This document shows, piece after piece, positions 51,484-60,558 of a DNA stretch of 64,000 nt (its first letter is position 1; every line of letters begins with the position of its first letter). Source of the DNA: RUG100 sp034927505 (GTDB taxonomy: Bacteria > Bacillota > Clostridia > Peptostreptococcales > Anaerovoracaceae). A model generated the notes under the pieces. It ran no database searches. It was not told the origin of the DNA and worked only from the letters and a program-made list of their open reading frames with translations. A program made the translations under genes and the position numbers. The DNA is taken from the NCBI GenBank assembly GCA_034927505.1, contig JAYFPY010000008.1:1-64000 (forward strand), in the 5' to 3' direction.

Positions 51484-53247
51484 TTACTTTACCTTTATTC
51501 CCAGTTCGTCCAGGGATTTTTCATCAGTCGCTGAAGGTGCTCCGCTGACCATGCACTGGGCAGCCTGATTCTTAGGGAAAGCCATTACTTCTCGTATACT
51601 GCTCTCTCCGGTTAGGAGCATGACCAGTCTGTCAAGACCATAAGCCAGTCCGCCGTGAGGCGGTGCCCCGTATTTGAACGCTTCCACAAGGAATCCAAAT
51701 TTTTCTTCGATTTCTTCTTCGCCCAGTCCGAGAGCGTGGAACATTTTTTCCTGGGTATCTCTGTCATGTATCCTGATGCTGCCTCCGCCCAGTTCCACGC
51801 CGTTGAGAACAACGTCGTAAGCTCTTGCGTGAGCTTTCCCCGGATCCGTCTCCAGCAGATCGATGTCTTCATCTTTCGGCGCAGTGAACGGATGATGCAT
51901 GGCCATGTATCTTCCTTCTTCTTCACTGTATTCGAAAACAGGAAAGTCCACTACCCACAGGAAGTTGAACTGTTCATCGTTCAAAAGCCCCATCTCGCCG
52001 GCGATGTGTCTTCTGAGAAAGCCGAGGGCATCATAAGTGACCTGAGTTTTGTCCGATACTATCAGTATCAGATCTCCTTCGCCCGCCTCGAACACATCTG
52101 CGATCTCCTGCAGCTGCTCCGGTGTGAAGAACTTGTTCACAGATGAGGATATCCCGTCTTTTCCCAGCTTTATCCACACCATTCCACGTGCGCCGTAGCT
52201 CTTTATTTTTTCTGTCAGTTTGTCTATCTTTTTTCGCGTATATGCTTCGGCTCCGCCGTTGATGCAGATGCCTCTGATATCTCCGCCGGCTTCAAGCGCA
52301 TCGGTGAACACTTTGAATCCGCAGCCCTTGAACAGACTGTTGAGTTTTTTCAGTTCGAAGCCGAACCTTGTGTCAGGTTTGTCCGAACCGAATCTTTCCA
52401 TAGCTTCATCGTAGGGCAGTCTTTCGAAAGGAGTCTTGATGTCTACGCCTTTCATTTCTTTCATGATCCTCTTGAGGAAGCCCTCCTGGATCTCAAATAT
52501 GTCTTCTTCTTCTACAAATGACATCTCCAGGTCTATCTGAGTGAACTCCGGCTGTCTGTCGGCGCGAAGGTCTTCGTCTCTGAAGCATTTTACTATCTGC
52601 ATATATCTGTCGGTGCCGCCTACCATCAGCAGCTGTTTGTACATCTGCGGCGACTGAGGAAGAGCGTAGAATTCACCCTGATGTATCCTGCTTGGAACAA
52701 GATAGTCTCTGGCGCCTTCCGGCGTCGGCTTTATCAGCATAGGGGTCTCTACTTCTGTGAATCCCGTTTCGTCAAAATAGTCTCTGGTTATTTTCGTGAT
52801 CCTGTGTCTGAACGTAAGGTTGTCCTGCATGGACGGTTTTCTCAGGTCCAGATATCTGTACTTGAGACGCAGATTGTCGTCTACATTATCATCGTCTTTT
52901 ATATATATGGGAGGTGTCTCCGAAACAGAATACACTGTCATGTCCTCTGCTGTTATTTCTACATCTCCTGTGGGGATGTCCTGATTGACAGATTCCCTTT
53001 CTCTTACTTTTCCTTTGATCCCTACTACATATTCACTTCGCAGCGAATCAGCTTTTTCGAAGAGTTCAGAAGGTACATCTTCGTCGAACACCACCTGCAC
53101 TATGCCTGTTTTATCTCTGATATCGCAGAATACCAGTCCGCCCAGGTTTCTTCTCTTTGCTACCCAGCCGTTGATTACTGCTGTTTTTCCTATATCTCCC
53201 GCGGTAAAATCTCCGCACATGTGAGTTCGTTTATATACCTGTCTCAT
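51484..53247 (-). CDS. aspS: Aspartate--tRNA ligase
   Basis: The enzyme charges tRNA-Asp. The 587-residue length and GAD insertion (about 290-415) mark the bacterial type. An N-terminal OB-fold anticodon domain is followed by class II motifs: motif 2 CFRDEDLRADRQPEFTQID and motif 3 GLAYGLDRLVMLL. Because the organism has no visible Asn-tRNA genes here, discriminating or non-discriminating status cannot be told from the window. It is one base after hisS and one base before nadD, a compact order seen in clostridia. Confidence 0.96.
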   Translation of the reverse strand: MRQVYKRTHMCGDFTAGDIGKTAVINGWVAKRRNLGGLVFCDIRDKTGIVQVVFDEDVPSELFEKADSLRSEYVVGIKGKVRERESVNQDIPTGDVEITAEDMTVYSVSETPPIYIKDDDNVDDNLRLKYRYLDLRKPSMQDNLTFRHRITKITRDYFDETGFTEVETPMLIKPTPEGARDYLVPSRIHQGEFYALPQSPQMYKQLLMVGGTDRYMQIVKCFRDEDLRADRQPEFTQIDLEMSFVEEEDIFEIQEGFLKRIMKEMKGVDIKTPFERLPYDEAMERFGSDKPDTRFGFELKKLNSLFKGCGFKVFTDALEAGGDIRGICINGGAEAYTRKKIDKLTEKIKSYGARGMVWIKLGKDGISSSVNKFFTPEQLQEIADVFEAGEGDLILIVSDKTQVTYDALGFLRRHIAGEMGLLNDEQFNFLWVVDFPVFEYSEEEGRYMAMHHPFTAPKDEDIDLLETDPGKAHARAYDVVLNGVELGGGSIRIHDRDTQEKMFHALGLGEEEIEEKFGFLVEAFKYGAPPHGGLAYGLDRLVMLLTGESSIREVMAFPKNQAAQCMVSGAPSATDEKSLDELGIKVK

Positions 53248-53248
53248 T

Positions 53249-54502
53249 TTATTTCTCCTTCAAAGCATCAATAATATCATCCACTGCCACAGTTTTCTGC
53301 TCGCCGCTGATCATATCTTTTATTGTCACTTCCTGCTTTTCTATTTCATCATCGCCTATGACGATCGTCTTTCCGGCTCCCGTTCTGTCGGCATACTTGA
53401 ACTGGTTCTTTACATTGCGGGCAAGGTCGTCCATTTCTACATTGAAGCCGGCCAGTCTCAGCTTTCTCATCAGCTTCATTCCCAGCTTTCTTGCTTCGTC
53501 TCCCATTACTGCAATGAATGCATCTGCACCGTAAGGATTTTCTATTTCCACTCCGCAGGCATCCATAGTAAGCAGCAGTCTTTCGATCCCCAGACCAAAA
53601 CCGACTCCCGGAATAGGCGGGCCGCCCAGTTCTTCCGACAGATCATCATATCTGCCGCCGCCGCACACAGTTCCCTGTGCGCCAATACTGTCGGTAACGA
53701 ATTCGAATGCAGTCTTGGTATAATAATCAAGACCGCGCACGATCCCCGGATCCACTGTATAATCGATTTCCATCGCCGTCAGATCATCTTTCAGATCGTC
53801 AAAAGCTTTGCTGCATTCATCGCAGAGATAATCTATCATCTTCGGTGCACCTTTGACCAGCTTCTGGTCTTCCGGTGATTTGCAGTCCAGTATCCTCATT
53901 GGATTTGTTTCGTATCTGCTCTTGCATGTATCGCAGAGCTGATCGTATATGGGCCTGAGAAAATCTTTCAATACTTCTCTGTATTTGCTGCGGCACTCCG
54001 GACAGCCTATGCTGTTGATCCTCAGTTCCACTCCCGTGATGCCCATTGCATCGATGAAATCACTGGCAAGAGAAATGACTTCTGCATCCGCCATCATATT
54101 GTCCGTTCCAAAAACCTCGATGCCGAACTGATGAAAAGCCCGCAGTCTGCCCGACTGTGGTTTTTCATATCTGAAGCATGGTATGTTGTAATAGAATTTC
54201 AAAGGCTGGACATCTGCGTACAGTTTATGTTCCACGAACGCCCTTACCACCGGAGATGTCCCTTCCGGCCGCAGAGTCAGGCTTCTCTTCGCCTGTTCCC
54301 ATGTGTACATTTCCTTCTGTACGATATCTGTTGTATCTCCAACGCCTCTCTTGAACAATTCAGTATGTTCAAAATCCGGCGTCCTTATTTCTTTGAATCC
54401 ATATCTTCTGCATATCTCCGCAAAAGCGTTTTCAACATAGTGCCATTTATATACTTCTGACGGCAGTATGTCCTTAGTGCCTTTTGGTGCATTAGTCAGC
54501 AT
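53249..54502 (-). CDS. hisS: Histidine--tRNA ligase
   Basis: The enzyme charges tRNA-His. The 417-residue class II synthetase has APKGTKDILPSE at the start, motif 2 region LRPEGTSPVVRAFVEH and FRYEKPQSGRLRAFHQFGIE, the His-specific RGLDYYTKTAFEF, motif 3 GFGLGIERLLL, and a C-terminal anticodon domain. AGGAGGAAAAAAGG precedes the ATG. The hisS-aspS pair is a typical Firmicutes arrangement; no T-box is visible before hisS. Confidence 0.97.
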   Translation of the reverse strand: MLTNAPKGTKDILPSEVYKWHYVENAFAEICRRYGFKEIRTPDFEHTELFKRGVGDTTDIVQKEMYTWEQAKRSLTLRPEGTSPVVRAFVEHKLYADVQPLKFYYNIPCFRYEKPQSGRLRAFHQFGIEVFGTDNMMADAEVISLASDFIDAMGITGVELRINSIGCPECRSKYREVLKDFLRPIYDQLCDTCKSRYETNPMRILDCKSPEDQKLVKGAPKMIDYLCDECSKAFDDLKDDLTAMEIDYTVDPGIVRGLDYYTKTAFEFVTDSIGAQGTVCGGGRYDDLSEELGGPPIPGVGFGLGIERLLLTMDACGVEIENPYGADAFIAVMGDEARKLGMKLMRKLRLAGFNVEMDDLARNVKNQFKYADRTGAGKTIVIGDDEIEKQEVTIKDMISGEQKTVAVDDIIDALKEK

Positions 54503-54528
54503 CCTTTTTTCCTCCTGATCAATAAAAT

Positions 54529-55149
54529 CTATACGAATGGGTTGTTTTTCTTTTCATATCCTATATCTGTGGCTTCCATATGTCCCGGATAGACCGGCGT
54601 CTCATCGGGCAGAACAAAAAGCTTTTGATGGACCGAATCGGCCAGCTCTTTGAAAGAGCCTCCCGGGAAATCCGTTCTTCCGATGGAAGCCCTGAACAGC
54701 GTATCGCCGCTGAACAGCACCTTGCCTGTTTTTATACACATGCCGCCCTTGGTGTGTCCCGGCGTCATGATGAATTCCAGTTTCATTCCGCCGATATCCA
54801 TGGTCTCTCCGTCCTTTACCGCAATGTCGGGGAAAAGAACTACGGGCCGCCCGAATGTCATAGTTGAAAGATTGGCATTCGGATCTGCCAAAAGAGGTTT
54901 TTCCGGTTCGGCAGCTACCAGTTTTGCCGTTTTATATTCGCTCAGATACTCCTCAACGCCGCCGATATGATCGGCATGTCCGTGAGTAAGAATTATGTAT
55001 TCGATCTGTATGCCTTCACCGGCCGCTGTTTCGACCATCTGCCTGTCGAATCCGCCGGGATCCAGGATAAAACCTTTTTTCGTGTTTTCATCCCAGACCA
55101 GATATGTATTTACCATCAGCGGTCCGCTGGGGATATTCTTTATTTTCAT
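54529..55149 (-). CDS. MBL-fold metallo-hydrolase (glyoxalase II-like)
   Basis: This 206-residue protein has the metallo-beta-lactamase fold with THGHADHIGG (first metal site), TPGHTKGGM (His), FSGDTLFRASIGRTDFPGG (Asp bridging metals) and VYPGHME near the C-terminus. It matches the short glyoxalase II-like hydrolases common between relA and hisS in Firmicutes. The natural substrate is not known; thiolesters such as glutathione or related thiols are possible. GGAGGCGTGA precedes the ATG, 15 bases after relA. Confidence 0.92.
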   Translation of the reverse strand: MKIKNIPSGPLMVNTYLVWDENTKKGFILDPGGFDRQMVETAAGEGIQIEYIILTHGHADHIGGVEEYLSEYKTAKLVAAEPEKPLLADPNANLSTMTFGRPVVLFPDIAVKDGETMDIGGMKLEFIMTPGHTKGGMCIKTGKVLFSGDTLFRASIGRTDFPGGSFKELADSVHQKLFVLPDETPVYPGHMEATDIGYEKKNNPFV

Positions 55150-55164
55150 TCACGCCTCCATCAT

Positions 55165-57354
55165 CTAAGTTCTTGTTCTGTGGACCTCTTCGATGCCCTG
55201 TATACTCTTAAGTACTCTCAAAAGTTTCTGCATCTGCGGGATGTCCTCTATGGACAAAGTCAGAACTACTACCAGATCTCCGTCCTTGCTCTTCTGAGTA
55301 TTCACGCCGGCTATGTGCACATCCATGCTCTCGCATGCCTTCGACAGGTCAGAGAACAGGCCCTTTCTGTCGCTGGCTATTACAGTGATATCCGCCTCGT
55401 ATGAGGTTTCTTTGTTTGAATCCCATTCCACATCTATGAATCTGGCTCTTTCATTGGGAGGAAGGGACGTGATATTGACACAGTCCTTCCTGTGGACGGA
55501 TATGCCTCTTCCCTTGGTTATGAATCCGATTATTTCGTCTCCCGGTACCGGGTTGCAGCACCTTGCAAGTCTGATCAGCAGATTGTCCGCACCTTTTACA
55601 ATAACGCCCGGGTTGTCTCTGAATTTTGTTTTTTTCTTCTTTGTTTTTTCTTCCGAGCCGGTTAGATTTTCCGCAGTATTTTCTTCTTTCAGTTTTTCTT
55701 CGACCCGTTCGCTCTCGTAGTACTCGAACAGCACTGCCGCCGCCTTGCTGACCACAGTTCCTCCGTTGGAAAGCTGCGTATAGAATTCCTCGACGCTGGA
55801 ATAGTTCAATTCCTTTACTGCCTTCAAAATGAAAGAATTCTTCGTTACTTCTCCTGGATTATATCCCTTTTTCCTGACATACTTGTCAAGGGCGTCTTTC
55901 CCCTTGTCCACATTATCGGATTTGTCCTGTTTCTTCAGCCACTGCCTTATCTTTGTTCTGGCGGTGGAGCTCTTTGCGATCTTCAGCCAGTCTATAGACG
56001 GACCGCTGGCGTTGGGCGATGTCATTATTTCTATTATGTCGCCGTTGCCCAGTTTGTGATCTATCGGCACCATCCTGCCGTTTACCTTGGCTCCTATGCA
56101 TTTTGCTCCCACGTCCGAATGTACTTTGAAAGCAAAATCCAACGGCGTAGCGTCTGCCGGCAGTTCCATAACATCGCCTGCCGGAGTGAATACGTATACC
56201 TGATTGACGAAAAGATCCACCTTCAGCGTCTCCATGAATTCCGACGCATTGTTGGTGTCCTTCTGCCATTCCAGAGCCTGACGGAGCCAGGCCATCTTGA
56301 CTTCTTCTTTATCTTTGGATACGCCTTCTTTGTATTTCCAGTGAGCAGCAATACCGTATTCAGCCACTCTGTGCATCTCATAAGTCCTGATCTGTATTTC
56401 AAAAGGACTGCCGTTGTCTCCCATCACAGTTGTATGGAGAGACTGATACATATTTGGTTTCGGCATAGCAATATAGTCTTTGAACCGTCCCGGTATAGGC
56501 GTCCACATAGTATGGACTATTCCCAGCACCGCATAACAGTCTTTTACTGTATCCACTATCACCCTCACAGCCATAAGATCGAATATTTCGTCTATGCTTT
56601 TTTTCTGGTATTTCATTTTTCTGTAGATACTGTAAAAGTGCTTTGACCGTCCCGAGATATCATAGTGGATGTTCAGATCCTTCAATGAGTCATCGATCTC
56701 TGCAAGCACTTTATCTATCGCCGCCTGGCGTTCTTCTTTTTTTGCGCTGACTTTTTTCGATATGTCAGCATAAGCCTCCGGATACAGATATTTCATAGCT
56801 GTATCCTCTAGCTCGAACTTCATAGTAAAAATACCAAGTCTGCTGGCTAACGGAGCGTAGATATCCAGAGTTTCTTTACACTTGTTCTGTATTTGCTTTT
56901 CGCTCATATAGTTGATGGTCCGCAGATTGTGGAGCCTGTCAGCAAGCTTGATAATAAGAACGCGGATGTCCTTGCTCATGGCAAGGAACATCTTTCTCAG
57001 GCTTTCCGCCTGGCGTTCTTCTTTTGTTTCAAATTTAAGGGAACCCAGTTTTGTGACACCGTCGACCATTAGGCAGATACCCTCTCCGAACTGGTCGGTA
57101 AGCTGCTCTTCGGTATATTCAGTATCTTCGATGGCATCATGAAGGAGCCCGGCAATTATAGTATCCTCATCCATCCCCAGTTCGGCCAGGATCTGCGCCA
57201 CGGCCATAGGATGTATCAGGTACTTTTCTCCCGATTTTCTGAATTGTCCTTCATGCATTTTAGCAGCAACATCATAGGCTCGCCCTATCATTTCTATATT
57301 ATAGTTCGGATTGAACTCTTTGATGCTGTTCAGAAACTGCTGCCTTGTCTCCAT
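55165..57354 (-). CDS. relA: Bifunctional (p)ppGpp synthetase/hydrolase (Rel/RSH)
   Basis: This 729-residue RSH protein makes and degrades the alarmone (p)ppGpp. The hydrolase HD domain has HPMAVAQILAELGMDEDTIIAGLLHDAIEDTEYT and intact RFH-like downstream sequence. The synthetase domain has YDISGRSKHFYSIYRKM, RVIVDTVKDCYAVLG and KPNMYQSLHTTV. A TGS domain (VYVFTPAGDVMELPADATPLDFAF) follows, then a helical region, a Cys-containing conserved linker (LARCCNPVPGDEIIGFITKGRGISVH) and a C-terminal ACT domain. Both activities look intact. It follows secDF by 22 bases. Confidence 0.96.
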   Translation of the reverse strand: METRQQFLNSIKEFNPNYNIEMIGRAYDVAAKMHEGQFRKSGEKYLIHPMAVAQILAELGMDEDTIIAGLLHDAIEDTEYTEEQLTDQFGEGICLMVDGVTKLGSLKFETKEERQAESLRKMFLAMSKDIRVLIIKLADRLHNLRTINYMSEKQIQNKCKETLDIYAPLASRLGIFTMKFELEDTAMKYLYPEAYADISKKVSAKKEERQAAIDKVLAEIDDSLKDLNIHYDISGRSKHFYSIYRKMKYQKKSIDEIFDLMAVRVIVDTVKDCYAVLGIVHTMWTPIPGRFKDYIAMPKPNMYQSLHTTVMGDNGSPFEIQIRTYEMHRVAEYGIAAHWKYKEGVSKDKEEVKMAWLRQALEWQKDTNNASEFMETLKVDLFVNQVYVFTPAGDVMELPADATPLDFAFKVHSDVGAKCIGAKVNGRMVPIDHKLGNGDIIEIMTSPNASGPSIDWLKIAKSSTARTKIRQWLKKQDKSDNVDKGKDALDKYVRKKGYNPGEVTKNSFILKAVKELNYSSVEEFYTQLSNGGTVVSKAAAVLFEYYESERVEEKLKEENTAENLTGSEEKTKKKKTKFRDNPGVIVKGADNLLIRLARCCNPVPGDEIIGFITKGRGISVHRKDCVNITSLPPNERARFIDVEWDSNKETSYEADITVIASDRKGLFSDLSKACESMDVHIAGVNTQKSKDGDLVVVLTLSIEDIPQMQKLLRVLKSIQGIEEVHRTRT

Positions 57355-57376
57355 ATAACTTTATTCCCTTTCTTTC

Positions 57377-59794
57377 CTAATCGTTATGTTTTCTTTTCTT
57401 CCTGGATTGTTTTTTATGTCCTTTTGTCGGTTCCGTGTATGTCTTCTTTTCAGTCTTTTCTTCGCCGTTCTTTTCGCTTTCAGTCTCGGCCCCGGCATCG
57501 CCGCTGTCAGTTTCAGCTTTTCCGGCTTCAAGTCTCTTCTTTGACCTTTCGGCTCTCAGCTGTTCCTTTTCGTATTTGCCCCGGTGGCTTCCCTTTGAGA
57601 ACTCATAGTACAGCGGACTGCATATGAATATCGAAGAGAAAGCTCCTGTTGCAACACCTATCATCAACGGAAGCACGAATTCTCTTATTGATGATGTAGT
57701 CAATATATACAGAGGTACCATGACTATCAACGTTGTGAACGAAGTCATTATGGATCGGCTCAGTGTCTGATTTATACTCTTGTCCAGTATTTCATCCACT
57801 TTGCCCCGCCGCATGAATCTGAGATTTTCCCTGACTCGGTCAAATATTACGATAGTATCATTTATCGAATACCCGACTACCGTCAAAACTGCCGCAATGA
57901 ACGGGTTGTTGACTGTAACTCTGAATATGGCGTAGAAGGTCACCAGTATCAGCACGTCATGGAGTACGCCCAGAAGGGCCGCCGCTCCGAATTTCCATTG
58001 TCTGAACCTGAGCCTTATATATATCAGCATACCCAATGCTGCAAGTCCCAGCGCCTTCAGCGCATTGGACTTCAACTCTTTACCGATGCTGGCTCCGAAA
58101 TGTTCGCTTGCCAGAACATCGTCATCAGTAATATCAAAAGTTTTTTCAAAATCTTTTATTATAGCCTGCCGTTCGTCCTTGTTGAGGGATTCGTTTGTTC
58201 TGACTATTACCTGCTCATCATTGTCGCCGGCAAATACCACCTGCATCTGCTTCAGGTTGACATCATGATTTTTCATTACATCTTTTACCTGTTCGGTGGA
58301 TATTTGTTTACCCATGTCGAACTGCATCTTCGTACCGCCGGTAAAGTCGATACCGTAGTTGAAGCCTTTAACTCCCAAAGTAACCAGTCCTGCCAGTATT
58401 ATGATTATGCTGACGATATAGTATATCTTTCGGTGCTTGATGAAATGGAACTGTTTCTTTATTGCCAATGCAGGTGTTCCGTCAGGTTTGATCCCGAAGA
58501 ACTTGTTCTGTCCGAATCGTCTGCTTCCTGAAAGCAGGTTAAGGTATATCTGTGTAACGAATACTGCTGTGATTATACTGCATATTACACCTATCATCAG
58601 CGTCCAGGCAAATCCCTTTACCGAAGTGGATCCGATCTGGTACAGAATTATCGCTGCGATCAGTGTTGTTACCTGAGAGTCTATTACAGTAGTAAGCGCT
58701 CGCCGGTATCCGGTCTGCGTAGCGACTCGTATACTCTTTCCATTTACTATTTCTTCCTTTATTCGGGTAAATATTACCACATTGGCATCCACCGCCATAC
58801 CTATGGACAGTATGATACCGGCTATGCCCGGCAAGGTGAGCACGCTTCCCATCAGAGCCATTCCGGCCAGTATCAGGAATATATACAGCGTCAGTGCCAC
58901 ATCGGCAACTGCACCCATCAGTCTGTAGCCTATCAGCATGATCAGGAATATGATCGCAACACCTATCAGACCTGCAAAGATACTGGTATTCAAAGCATCC
59001 ATGCCTATCTGTGCCGTCTGCGATGAAGACTCTACTTCCTGCAGTTCCAGAGGCAGTGAACCGCCTCGTATCAGCGCCGCCAGATTTGATGCTTCATCCT
59101 GAGTAAAGTTCCCGGATATCTCGCATTTTCCGCCGGTGATCGCTTCATCGACCGAAGGATGGGATATGACTTTGTTGTCCAGCCATATCAGTACTTGATT
59201 TGCCTCTACCGTTCCGCCGTCTTCGCATAGATTTGAAGATACATTCGGCGTCACTGTTCCTGCCAGTGCCTTTTCAGTAGCCTTTGCAAAAGCATCTGCC
59301 CCGTCTGCATCGAACTCAAGATTGACTACATATCCGCCTTGTCCTGATTCCTGGCTTTGTCCGGATGTAGCATCCTTGACAGATTTACCGTCTAATACAA
59401 AGCTTTGATCTGCCATGGTGAATTTCAGCTGTGCTGTTTTTCCCACCTGTTCGATCGCCTCATTGGCGTTGGTAACTCCCGGCAGTTCTACTCTTATTCT
59501 GTTCTTTCCTTCAATAGTCACATTAGTTTCCGAAACACCCATCTGATTGGATCTGTTCTCTACGACCGCTTTGGTCTGCTCCATCAGATCTGTAAGCTCG
59601 GCGTCTGAATACTTGTCTGTATCCTGCGCCTCCAGCACTACATAAACTCCGCCCTTTACATCCAGCCCAAGTTTTATCTTATCCTTCAGTGGCTGCATCG
59701 TTCCCGGTATCCCCCACAATGTGATGTACCAGCCGACAACAATTATGACTAGGATCACAATTGCAAGGACTTTATTTACTTTGCTATTCTTCAT
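57377..59794 (-). CDS. secDF: SecDF protein-export membrane protein (fused SecD and SecF)
   Basis: SecDF uses the proton gradient to help SecYEG-driven translocation. The protein joins SecD (about residues 1-420; GLDVKGGVYVVLEAQD, GMAVDANVVIFTRIKEE) and SecF (about 440-745; NYGIDFTGGTKMQFD, GYSINDTIVIFDRVRENL), with 12 membrane segments in total. The Lys/Glu-rich tail of about 60 residues is probably cytoplasmic and disordered. I place the start at the ATG at 59794 (805 residues); the frame is open from 59836, but the added residues are basic and unlike other SecD starts. A terminator lies between it and yajC, so it may have its own promoter. Confidence 0.95.
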   Translation of the reverse strand: MKNSKVNKVLAIVILVIIVVGWYITLWGIPGTMQPLKDKIKLGLDVKGGVYVVLEAQDTDKYSDAELTDLMEQTKAVVENRSNQMGVSETNVTIEGKNRIRVELPGVTNANEAIEQVGKTAQLKFTMADQSFVLDGKSVKDATSGQSQESGQGGYVVNLEFDADGADAFAKATEKALAGTVTPNVSSNLCEDGGTVEANQVLIWLDNKVISHPSVDEAITGGKCEISGNFTQDEASNLAALIRGGSLPLELQEVESSSQTAQIGMDALNTSIFAGLIGVAIIFLIMLIGYRLMGAVADVALTLYIFLILAGMALMGSVLTLPGIAGIILSIGMAVDANVVIFTRIKEEIVNGKSIRVATQTGYRRALTTVIDSQVTTLIAAIILYQIGSTSVKGFAWTLMIGVICSIITAVFVTQIYLNLLSGSRRFGQNKFFGIKPDGTPALAIKKQFHFIKHRKIYYIVSIIIILAGLVTLGVKGFNYGIDFTGGTKMQFDMGKQISTEQVKDVMKNHDVNLKQMQVVFAGDNDEQVIVRTNESLNKDERQAIIKDFEKTFDITDDDVLASEHFGASIGKELKSNALKALGLAALGMLIYIRLRFRQWKFGAAALLGVLHDVLILVTFYAIFRVTVNNPFIAAVLTVVGYSINDTIVIFDRVRENLRFMRRGKVDEILDKSINQTLSRSIMTSFTTLIVMVPLYILTTSSIREFVLPLMIGVATGAFSSIFICSPLYYEFSKGSHRGKYEKEQLRAERSKKRLEAGKAETDSGDAGAETESEKNGEEKTEKKTYTEPTKGHKKQSRKKRKHND

Positions 59795-59927
59795 TTTAAC
59801 ACCCGCCTTTTTAGTCTTTTGTTTATAGCAATACACATTATTTTAACCTTTTTTTTGCACTTTAACAAGGGGAAAACCCTTAAAATCCTTGCTTTTTCGT
59901 GTTACTGCCTTTTTTTTCACAATAAAA

Positions 59928-59953
59928 GCCGTTCAAGTGCGATCCTGAACGGC
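59928..59953 (-). terminator. Terminator after yajC
   Basis: GCCGTTCA pairs perfectly with TGAACGGC around a 10-base loop on the minus strand, followed by TTTTATTG. It lies 28 bases after the yajC stop and before secDF. Confidence 0.75.
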
Positions 59954-59980
59954 CTGTCTGTAAAATATTGTCAATTATTA

Positions 59981-60388
59981 CTATTGTGCGTCCGATTTGT
60001 TTTCGTCATCCGATTTGTTTTCCTGATCTGCATCGTTTTCCTGCTGATCCATACGTTTCGGTGCAGTCTTCTTCTGTTCTTCAGGCTCTGCAGGTTCTTC
60101 AACCTTCTTTGCAGCCGGTGCGCTGCCGGCAGTTACAACCTTTGAAACCGACCATCTCATCATTTCAAATTTCAGTTTGTCAGCTCCCACCTGAACAATG
60201 ATAGACTCCTCTTTCGTCTTAACTACCTTGCCGCATATACCGCCTATGGTGATTATCTCATCACCTACTCTTACAGCGGATCTCATTGCATTTGTTTCTT
60301 TTTCTCTCTTCTTCTGAGGTCTGATAAGCAGCAAATACATAACCAAGATCATCACAACCAATAATATTATCGAACCATAACTTTTCAT
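59981..60388 (-). CDS. yajC: Preprotein translocase accessory subunit YajC
   Basis: YajC associates with SecDF at the translocon. The 135-residue protein has one N-terminal membrane segment (about 4-22) ending in the signature RPQKKREKE, then the conserved core GDEIITIGGICGKVVKTKEESIIVQV. The last 40 residues are very acidic and repetitive (QENDADQENKSDDENKSDAQ) and are longer than in most homologues. GGAGGAAACATTT precedes the ATG. The yajC-secDF order is conserved. A tRNA-Leu gene is 43 bases upstream. Confidence 0.93.
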   Translation of the reverse strand: MKSYGSIILLVVMILVMYLLLIRPQKKREKETNAMRSAVRVGDEIITIGGICGKVVKTKEESIIVQVGADKLKFEMMRWSVSKVVTAGSAPAAKKVEEPAEPEEQKKTAPKRMDQQENDADQENKSDDENKSDAQ

Positions 60389-60430
60389 AAATGTTTCCTC
60401 CTTGAATATGAAAGAGTTTTATTTTCCCAT

Positions 60431-60517
60431 TGGTGCCGGCGATGGGGGTCGAACCCATACGGTGTTTCCACCACGGGATTTTGAATCCCGCACGTCTGCC
60501 AATTCCATCACGCCGGC
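60431..60517 (-). tRNA. tRNA-Leu (anticodon CAA)
   Basis: The 87-base minus-strand sequence starts GCCGGCG and ends CGCCGGC followed by A and an encoded CCA. The anticodon stem-loop CGGGA-TTCAAAA-TCCCG gives anticodon CAA (UUG codons). A long variable arm (GGTGGAAACACC region) and the T-loop GGTTCGACCCC are typical of type II leucine tRNAs. It precedes yajC. Confidence 0.95.
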
Positions 60518-60528
60518 GCAATATTGCA

Positions 60529-60558
60529 ATTATAGCATTATGCTTTATCGGACGTCAA
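60529..60558 (-). promoter_or_regulatory. Promoter of the tRNA-Leu gene
   Basis: TTGACG (60558-60553), an 18-base spacer and TATAAT (60534-60529) lie on the minus strand, ending 11 bases before the tRNA 5' end. The -35 sits inside the last codons of the RND exporter gene. Confidence 0.7.

Noticed and set aside
54503..54528. T-box leader before hisS or other synthetase genes
   Set aside because: Gaps before hisS, aspS, leuS and glyS are 1-26 bases, too short for a T-box.
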